Notes under the pieces: model-generated
Databases searched by the model: none
Told to the model about the DNA's origin: nothing
The model's input: the letters and a program-made list of their open reading frames with translations, nothing else
Position numbers and translations under genes: made by a program
DNA from: Oasisia sp. SBJ-2009
Taxonomy: Eukaryota > Annelida > Polychaeta > Sabellida > Siboglinidae
Length of the DNA stretch: 64,000 nucleotides
Direction of reading: 5' to 3'
Assembly: GCA_964017155.1 (NCBI GenBank)
Contig: OZ024854.1
Location: 47,020,423-47,084,422, forward strand
Shown: positions 50,712 through 64,000 of the stretch, piece after piece
How positions within the stretch are numbered: position 1 is the stretch's first letter
How the letters are laid out: each line of letters starts with the position of its first letter

Positions 50712-51190
50712 AACTGTGATTGGTTTCAGATACATAGTGTGTAGTGATTGGTGTCAGAAGTGGGATAAGACCGTGTGATTGGTGTCAGAAGTGTGTCGAA
50801 AGCTCGCGATTGGTGTTAAAGTGTTGTATGCCTGTGATTGGTGTCAGAAATGTGTTACACATTCGTATTGGAAGTGTATTGTAAGGCTGTGATTTGTGTC
50901 AAAAGTGTAAGAACCTGCGATTGGTGTTGAAGTGTTGTGAACCTGCAATTGGTGTCAGAAATGTATTGTGAACCTGCAATTGGTGTTGGAAGTGTGTTAT
51001 AAACCTGCAGTTGGTGTCGGAAGTGTAAGGACCCATGATTGGTGTTAAAGTATGTTTGTGATTTGTGTCATAAGTGTGTTGAAAATATGTTATTGATGTC
51101 ATAAGTGTGTTGAGAACATCGGATTGGTGTCATAAGTGTGTTGAGAGCATCGGATTGGTGTCATAAGTGTGTTGTGAGCATGTGATTGCT
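50712..51190 (+). repeat. Minisatellite in the WASHC1 3' UTR
   Basis: From about 20 bp past the stop codon a 25-31 bp unit (GTGATTGGTGTCAGAAGTGT) recurs around fifteen times, with increasing decay at the edges. It sits between the stop (50689-50691) and the poly(A) signal near 51366, so it would be transcribed. Confidence 0.85.
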
Positions 51191-51360
51191 TAACAAAATG
51201 TACTGTGTAGAGAGATTGTGCTCCTGCACACAGAGGAAACTGTCTGTACTAGATGGTGCATATGCAAAATAATTATACATATAATCATGGAAGAGTTATT
51301 TAAAATTATAATCAACATTACCACAGAATGGCTTCATAAATTATATATTTAAATGAAAAT

Positions 51361-51375
51361 GTAATAAATAAAATA
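51361..51375 (+). promoter_or_regulatory. Poly(A) signal for WASHC1
   Basis: GTAATAAATAAAATA contains an AATAAA about 675 bp after the WASHC1 stop codon, in A+T-rich DNA. It is the first strong candidate downstream. Confidence 0.55.
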
Positions 51376-51399
51376 TATAATGTATTCTCAAAAATGTGC

Positions 51400-54225
51400 A
51401 GTGTTTTTATATCAAGTTTCAAGATGAGAAAGAGTTGCACAAAAAATGCAGTGTGAAAGAGGGATTTCATGTTTGTTCCACCTACAAATTTATACACTTG
51501 CAGAGTTGCAGGACAAGGATAGAGGGATAATATTGATTATGTACACTTTATGCTTGGCGGGAAGGACTTGGGTAAATGCATACTAAATGAAAGTACTCAA
51601 AATAACAGCATACATACAGGTTTAGACCTGATTCACACCACGTGATTCACATACATAGGAATTGTTTTGCATGATTTTAATAATATAAATTATACTTTGT
51701 GGACAACCCCACAATTGGGAAACCTTAATTATAGCAAGAGAATGCCAATGGCTGAAATGTTCTTTTGGGGTTTTACACGTTAAAATATTTTTTTAAAGAT
51801 TTGTTAACCAAGTAAGTGTTCAAGTCTTGGTTTATAACTACCCAGGGGTAATCTTAATTACCATGATTCTCCTTGTAGTTTGAGTTATAGTTCTGGTCTT
51901 GTTATATATATATGACTATAATTTACACAAACACCTACTCCAGCAGTGGGCACAAATCAGAAGAACTCGCAACATTATTGCAAATTTTGTGTAGTAAAGA
52001 CACAGAAACCCAGCTGAGGTACCCTTTCATGGGAAACGTGCTTCCACTGATGAAGTTCTATCTATGCTAATGGATATGTGCATGCATTATTATGCAGTCA
52101 TGTCTCCTTTATCTGTATACTTTTGTCCTAAAGGATTTGGTCGGATAAACATAACATGCAGATTAGCAAGACCTTAATATACAAAGTATCGAGATGGTTT
52201 CCAAAGCGTGCGGTTCGCAAAACAATTGAATACCAGGTAATTGAAAACTGGATGAGACTTGACTGTAGTTTGTAGTTGAACCTTGTTATATGGTCACCTT
52301 GATAATACAGCCACCTCGCGTTTAAGGTCAACCTATGACAGTCCCAAATGATTTCTACAACAGTGAAGTATAGTAGACTAGACTCACTAGGTCACTGGCC
52401 CCAATCTCAAGGGTGACCTCAATAATGGGATTTAACCCTATTTTATTTATTGATAAAAGTCATACAACACCTAAATTCCTGGGCACTTATGTTTGACTCA
52501 TTTGCACCTAGATGCAACAGTTTCTTTGCATCAGGTCAATACCACTGCATTTGAATGTGTAATTATCCTAATGCAAATGCCGATTTCTATAATCACATTC
52601 GAATGCAAATGTTTGGTGTTCGCATTCCAATGCGAATGTTTGATGGTCGTGTCCAAATGCGAAAGTTTATTTGTTTTGTGTATTGTTGAGCTCTAGGCTT
52701 ACATAATAAAATGATGTACATTTCTGAGCGTGAAATATATGAAACAGCTTAATTTAATGGATTTTGAATTATCAAAAAGTAACTTCTTGCCAACGCTTAG
52801 TTAAACAATTTACTGTTAAGAGTGGCTGCTAGAGGGATTACAGGTTTGATGAAGTCACGAATTGCTTTCATGATCTACCGGGCTGAGTGCACACTGACCA
52901 GACAGACAGTGGACACCAGCTGGACAGACAGTGGACGTTGTCAAATTGCGATGTGTTAACAGGAATGCTGGCTGAGAAATACTTCCAAGACTATTGAACC
53001 CTTTGGCCAATCGTTCATTCCTGCATGTATGCATTGTGGATATTTGTGTTGATCCTCTGATTAAGGCTGCCATTAATAATTACATCAGAGCTGTTGGTCA
53101 AACATTACCCAAAACATTCATCATTGGATGGATGGGAAGCCAGTAAAGACATTCCCATTGCCATGGTGACTCATGGGGAGTGGTTCAGGGAACCATTGAC
53201 AGGACAGTGGCAGGGTGGGTAAAAATACTATTGCAATATGCCAGCGTATAATGAAACATTTGAACAGTCAAATGTTTAGCATTTGAATGTATACCGTTGC
53301 ATGAGTACACATTAAAGATAGGAGACTAGTTGTTGATAACATCCAGTGCCAAACATGAAATGCAATGTCCACTTATCAATGTTTTGACGCCGTTTTATTT
53401 GTCTCAAACAATAAGGTTTCACAGTACCACATTTTACATGCATTTGTGCGTTGGTGACACTCAATTAACTTCCACAGTAATCTTCTTGCTCTTGCTCTTG
53501 ATATGGACATTGAGCCTAACTACACATATTGCTTGCAACGTGTAACTTGTAATCGCAGACATCAAACACGTATTTAATAAACTATTTATATATTAGTACT
53601 TTTAACTGCACTGATGTACCAATATTATACCACTTTCATTTACAGTACGTCATTGGTAACAGCCGTGCAGACATGAATTATGGCTTTCAGAATAGTTAGT
53701 TTATCAAATTCTATGGGCGCAAACAAATAATATATTTTTCATTTCATATAGTAAGAACATCTAAGATAGACTACATCTCACAGGATCATTTGGGTAACCG
53801 GGTGGAAATATTATTTAGAAAAGCCCAACAGTTAGAAATGAAAGAGGCTAATAAATCAACAAGATATCCCCAATTTCATAAACAATTTAACCAACTGCGA
53901 AAGAACTGGGAGAGCAAGTGCAACCAAACCAAAGCCAGCGTGAGAAATGTACGCAATGTGAATAAATAAAACGCATCTGCAGTTTCAAATATACAAGTTC
54001 ATTACAATGAGACAGTAACTACTTGTTAGCTGAAATTGTCCATGACATCTAGTATCTGATGCTCTGTATTGAGAACCTTGGTTATTGAAACTGCCATAAT
54101 ACAAACATGAAGTGGCCAAGCAGATTTCACAAAAGATTCTTTCCATATCACGAAAATGTCCACCTTAACTGGACAACCCTGTTGACTGTTTCATAGAAAC
54201 CATAAGGTTTTAGGGACCAAGGAAA
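51400..54225. other. Intergenic, between convergent WASHC1 and METAP2
   Basis: No gene is supported. At 52500-52680 and again at 53250-53290 short strings of the type ATGCAAAT / ATGCGAAT / CATTTGAATG cluster. Confidence 0.5.
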
Positions 54226-54229
54226 AACA

Positions 54230-54235
54230 TTTATT
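54230..54235 (-). promoter_or_regulatory. Poly(A) signal for METAP2
   Basis: TTTATT on the plus strand, AATAAA on the minus strand, about 360 bp past the METAP2 stop codon. Confidence 0.5.
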
Positions 54236-54596
54236 TTTCCTGCGCGTTATACGCAAAACCAAAAAAACAATGCATGCATCTCGCATCAACAAAACATTCA
54301 CTGATGATGACAACGTATTCTCATCGACTCAAACTTCTGCTTGAAACCTGAGATATCACGCATGAAATACGTATATGAATAAGATCTAGATACTCCACAG
54401 TGAAATATACTGATGGCAGTAGTTAGCCATTAGCTGACTGGGATCCTTCTGGTCCATGGGATACAACCGACACCTCAACCAGTCGACCAGCCAGCCACGC
54501 TCGACACCCACAGGGTATCTCTGTCTACCCCACAATGCTGTAACCCTCAAACGACAGGTCTTGATGCTTGTGCGGGGGACATACTTCACCCCACCC

Positions 54597-60430
<5,834 letters not shown>

Positions 60431-60433
<3 letters not shown>

Positions 60434-60760
60434 CTGCACAGGTACCCCAGTAAATTATGTCACCTGCACAGGTACCCCAGTAAGTTATGTCACCTGCACA
60501 GGTACCCCAGTTAGTTATGTCACCTGCACAGGTACCTCAGTAAGTTATGTTACCTGCACATGTACCTCAATAAATTATGTTACCTGCACAGGTACCTCAG
60601 TAAGTTATGTTACCTGCACAGGTACCCCAGTAAGTTATGTTACCTGCACATACACCTCAGTAAATTATGTTACCTGCACAGGTACCTCAGTAAGTTATGT
60701 TACCTGCACAGGTATCTCAGTAAGTTATGTTACCTGCACAGGCATCCCAATAAGTTGCAC
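60431..60760 (-). repeat. 30-bp minisatellite, 11 copies, at a METAP2 acceptor
   Basis: Exactly 30-bp units (plus strand CACCTGCACAGGTACCCCAG then TAAGTTATGT) start at 60431 and run to 60760. The first unit contains the real METAP2 acceptor. On the minus strand every full unit reads TACCTGTGCAG|GTG, so up to ten decoy copies of the 3' splice site lie upstream of the exon at 60433. The sequence decays toward 60760. Confidence 0.93.
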
Positions 60761-60769
60761 ACCAGTAAG

Positions 60770-61205
60770 TTAAGTCGCACTAGACAATACGAAGAACAAC
60801 AGGGGAGGGCCATAGAGACTCCATACATTAGTCAAAAGTGGCATATTAGTCCTGATTCCCAAAATATGTCTCCCTCTGCTGGACAAATATTCACTATCTT
60901 TCAATGCACACAAATCTGACAGAGGGCGCCACCCATGTTTACTATAAATCGGGTGTTGTAAGACCAGGTTTGACACTCTTCATTTCATCCCAAATTTGAA
61001 TAGGCCTGTTATTGAAAATTTCACAGCATATTTAACCACCATTGATAGAAAATGTCTTGAAAAATTAAAGCGCTTTAATAATTTACTTCCCTGGGAGACC
61101 TGTTCAATCAAACACCTTCTCAACTTCCCCAGGAAGCATGTGCTACATTTAATGCGCAAATGTTGCTCGTACACATATTCACAACAGGTAATAGCCAGGT
61201 ACTCA
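60770..61205. other. METAP2 intron or 5' flank, no exon seen
   Basis: Open frames on both strands at 60980-61223 lack domains. No acidic/Lys-rich exon of the METAP2 N-terminus was found here. Confidence 0.4.
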
Positions 61206-61214
61206 TCTTGCCCA

Positions 61215-61301
61215 AGGTTTTAATGCAACACAGGATTCGAACCCATGTTCTCTTAGTTGAGAATTCAAAGCTCTACCCCCTGAGCCACTGTGCTCTAAAT
61301 C
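61215..61301 (-). repeat. tRNA-derived SINE (A and B boxes intact)
   Basis: On the minus strand GTGGCTCAGGGGGTAGAGC (A box, plus coordinates 61270-61288) is followed by TTGAATTCTCAA and then TGGGTTCGAATCCTGTGTTG (B box GGTTCGAATCC at 61233-61243). The ends can pair as a tRNA acceptor stem (GAGCACA with TGTGTTG). The anticodon arm is mispaired, so I read it as a SINE head rather than a working tRNA gene. It matches 22887-22920. Confidence 0.6.
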
Positions 61302-61309
61302 ACCAATCA

Positions 61310-62130
61310 AAATTACACCAGTATCAATTTGCATAATGACAATAATTAAACAATACACACATATTAATAAGTTACATAGAAATAAGTAAACCATTAAACT
61401 CCATTAAATTATGTTATCAAAGAAAAACACTCAGTAACCTGGGTATCTTTGCAGCGGATCGTAATAAACTTGTCTTAATCTGGGCAACCTATATCACATG
61501 TTCAAATGGCTACTTAGGCCTGCCTTGTTCCTGTAACTAAGTACTGTTTTATATTAATTTTACTTGTAGCAAAGTACATGTATCTGTACTTTCTTACTTC
61601 CATATTTTTTAGTTAATTTTATGTTACAACTCCTATGATCAAGCCTCTTCATTGTTTGCATCCTTAACTGGTTAAACTTCGTTGGAGGGAGTACTGGCTT
61701 CCTTTGCTAGCCCCAATGTTTGCACAGCACATGCCACTGGGACAGAGGGGGGGGGGTGCTTCAATGCTACCAATGGTTCTTTGAAACAATCTCCAACTAA
61801 TTGCTAGCCAGCATTTCTGTACATGAGGTAACTGGCCTCTGAGGGGGAATTGATTGGTAATGTCAGGCTAGCAGCTTTAGTGAAATTACACAATCTTGAT
61901 TAATGGGTCATGACAAATAACAGCTGACATTCACTTGTAAGCTACCTTATAGGCTTGGGCAAGGATTTTTCACTCAAATTTACCATATTGCTGCATGACT
62001 TACACATAGAAATATTAACCGTTGTGGAATACAATTTATATGCATAAAAACGTCATTATGTTATCTCTCTGTATACCAAATTCCGTTCTTGTTCCTCAAA
62101 TATAATGCGTTCAGGAGGATTTTAAAACAA
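61310..62130. other. Non-coding stretch, no gene supported
   Basis: A+T-rich, with a G9 run near 61748. No frame with a domain on either strand. Confidence 0.4.
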
Positions 62131-62139
62131 CCCCCTACT

Positions 62140-62640
62140 CAACAAAAATCGGCCTGTTGCGACACGCTGCCTGTGCTAAGATGCTATGTTGTTACGCTAG
62201 CGCGCGCGCCTCATCGCGTTTACCACCAGGGTTAAAATTTGCTATCCAGTACATATCATTTTATGAATATAACATTTTATTTGTGGGGGCGCACGCCTTT
62301 GAAAGCTGGTGGTACTTTCCCCCCCGAGTCGCGACACTTCGAGTCTTTGGCAGATCGCTGCACGCGTTAGTAGTAAGTAAGTCGCTAATGTCGTATTCCA
62401 CGCGTATTTTAGCAATTTCTAAACATCAAGGCACACAACGGCTACCAATTGTCTGATGGTCAACGTATTGCATTTTATTGATAATTTATAGCGAATAATT
62501 TGTCTATTTGCCTGTTGCTAAATCTATGGGTTTGCCCTTGCAACGAAATAGGCTGACCTAGATATCAACATCACGGCGGGCGCCAGGACTAGTCGATCTT
62601 TGTTGTGAGGGGTGTCAAGGAAGCTGTCGAAACTCGCCGT
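62140..62640. promoter_or_regulatory. CpG-rich patch
   Basis: A CpG-dense segment with GCTAGCGCGCGCGCC (62199-62213), in otherwise A+T-rich DNA. It could be the promoter of METAP2 or of another gene, but no first exon could be recognised on either strand. Confidence 0.3.
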
Positions 62641-62649
62641 TTACTTGAG

Positions 62650-63120
62650 AAACGATCTTTATGAACATATTTTTCACGTCTTGTTGTTTTACTCGTATTA
62701 TAGATGACAACTATTACAACTGTATTGTCCACACAACAGTAATTGATACGAAATTCGGCATAATGCGCCGCTATATCAGCTAGACCAACGACAAACATAC
62801 GCCGCTGCAAAGTCTGCGCCGTTGCGATAAAGCCGCCTTTCTACTTATATTCGCCCAAAACGTGGATTATTACATTTACAATGCCTTTGAAATAGTATAA
62901 AACAATTTTATTTAAAAAAAGCAGAGACAAGAAATAACAATTCTTGGAGACGAATTGATCGACCTAGCGTCGTAATTCCATAACATTATAGTTTTTATAT
63001 CTTTTTGTGTTAATATTATAATTACGTATGTTGTCAAATCATTTTGAAATTCATTCACCCACATGATGGAATGTATTTCGGAATTTATCAATATAATTAT
63101 TTTATAAATATATGTTATTA
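62650..63120. other. Non-coding stretch, no gene supported
   Basis: A+T content rises sharply after 62860. A minus frame at 62589-62810 shows no domain. Confidence 0.4.
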
Positions 63121-63123
63121 TAT

Positions 63124-63486
63124 CTTAATTACCTCAACCAGCATGTCATTTTTTATTATTTATTAATTAATAGTTTACAAATTAACATATATTTGAGTTT
63201 TTATAATTACAATTGACACAACTATTATATTGCTGTAGTCATTTGTTAATAATTAAGTACTATGTATATTATTATATATTTATTTATTCTGCTACTTTAT
63301 TTATTTACTTATTTACTCTTAATTAGCTCACCCAGCATGTCATTTTAATTATTTATTAATTAATAGTTTACAAATTAACATATATTTGAGTTTTTATAAT
63401 TACAATTGACACAACTATTATATTGCTGTAGTCATTTGTTAATAATTAAGTACTATGCCTATTATTATATATTTATTTATTCTACT

Positions 63487-63495
<9 letters not shown>
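63124..63495 (+). repeat. Direct duplication, two ~178-bp copies at 194-bp spacing
   Basis: CTTAATTACCTCAACCAGCA (63124) and CTTAATTAGCTCACCCAGCA (63318) begin two nearly identical A+T-rich copies that share TTTATAATTACAATTGACAC and TTGCTGTAGTCATTTGTTAA. The second copy runs into a TA microsatellite at 63491. Confidence 0.95.
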
Positions 63496-63531
<36 letters not shown>

Positions 63532-64000
63532 TTTCTTGACTACATTGACATATGATATAGACTACAACAATGCCATCTCTGTTTAATTTTAGTTTCTCTT
63601 GTAGTTCTGTACAACACTGATTTAGACAAACGTACTCATATGTTTTACTTGTACTTTTATTTTATTTATTTCTTAGAATGTTTTAATGTTGTCAACACTA
63701 CCGAACAGAGTTTGTACTTTGGATTTTAGTGTCTAAATAAAGTGTATTATTATTATTATTATTATTATTATCTTATAATACTTTTATTACATTTGGTCAT
63801 ATATGACAAAATATGTAATCAAATAATATATATATATATATTATATATATATTTAATGGTTTCTAAATTATAAATTAGTTCATTATGTAAAAATTGTACA
63901 CACAAAAGAGAATTTTAGAAGAACTCTTATTTCACGTAAACAACACAATTATATGATTTATGTGAAAATCATGCAGTAGATATACATAACAACAATACCT
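63496..64000. other. A+T-rich end of window with a LINE-like 3' end
   Basis: (TA)n at 63491-63525. CTAAATAAAGTGTATTATTA at 63732 leads into (ATT)n up to about 63770, a poly(A)-signal-plus-ATT pattern often seen at LINE 3' ends. A similar AATAAAGCTGTATTATTATT lies at about 56264. No gene is seen. Confidence 0.4.

Noticed and set aside
60560..60919. 119-codon plus frame with repeated LSKLCYLHRY
   Set aside because: Translation of the 30-bp array, antisense to METAP2.
61215..61301. Functional tRNA gene
   Set aside because: A and B boxes are good but the anticodon stem does not pair, and a related copy elsewhere is degraded, so a SINE is more likely.
62157..62810. METAP2 first exon in the CpG patch
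   Set aside because: No minus-strand frame shows the expected acidic/Lys-rich N-terminus with a donor in the right phase.

Overview
This window is animal nuclear DNA, most likely from a marine invertebrate. It is A+T-rich, gene-sparse and full of micro- and minisatellites, hairpin elements and retroelement scraps. Its genes have short exons with GT..AG introns. Species and phylum cannot be fixed from the sequence. There are no bacterial operons, no CRISPR array and no rRNA.

Two genes are certain. WASHC1 (plus strand, coding 48427-50691, three coding exons) encodes the Arp2/3-activating subunit of the endosomal WASH complex. METAP2 (minus strand, coding 60433 down to 54597, nine exons, with its N-terminal exon or exons missing and probably beyond the right edge) encodes methionine aminopeptidase 2, with all five metal ligands and the usual active-site histidine in place. 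All exon phases agree in both models. The genes converge tail to tail, with poly(A) signals near 51366 (plus) and 54230 (minus). They belong to unrelated pathways, actin on endosomes and N-terminal Met removal. A third likely gene starts at 44153 (minus) with a coiled-coil first exon ending in a clean donor. Weaker small-gene or exon candidates lie at 5037-5672 (minus), 31137-31613 (plus), 35332-35511 (minus) and 6398-6578 (plus).

Layout. 1-43.9 kb is mostly non-coding, with satellites at 2.27, 6.8-7.1, 14, 18, 23.6, 28.8 and 30.2 kb, LINE or RT remnants at 10.2 and 17.8 kb, tRNA-derived SINE remnants, and hairpin elements. 43.9-44.5 kb is a CpG-containing, possibly divergent promoter. 44.8-47.75 kb is a mobile-element nest: a 5'-truncated reverse transcriptase with a perfect 21-bp target duplication inside the terminal inverted repeat of an ~0.85-kb DNA element, then a ~176-bp palindrome and two CACGTG-centred hairpins. 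48.4-51.4 kb is WASHC1, 54.2-60.4 kb is METAP2, and 61-64 kb is a CpG patch followed by very A+T-rich repeats.

The most unusual signal is that tandem repeats grow out of splice junctions in both certain genes. The WASHC1 exon-2 acceptor plus its first codons is present three times at 72-bp spacing, so an upstream acceptor would add 24 in-frame residues. The METAP2 60433 acceptor core is repeated as an 11-unit, 30-bp array. The METAP2 59502 acceptor has diverged ~62-bp copies. WASHC1 intron 1 begins with a field of donor-like repeats. This may be chance satellite growth or a local route to new alternative splice sites.
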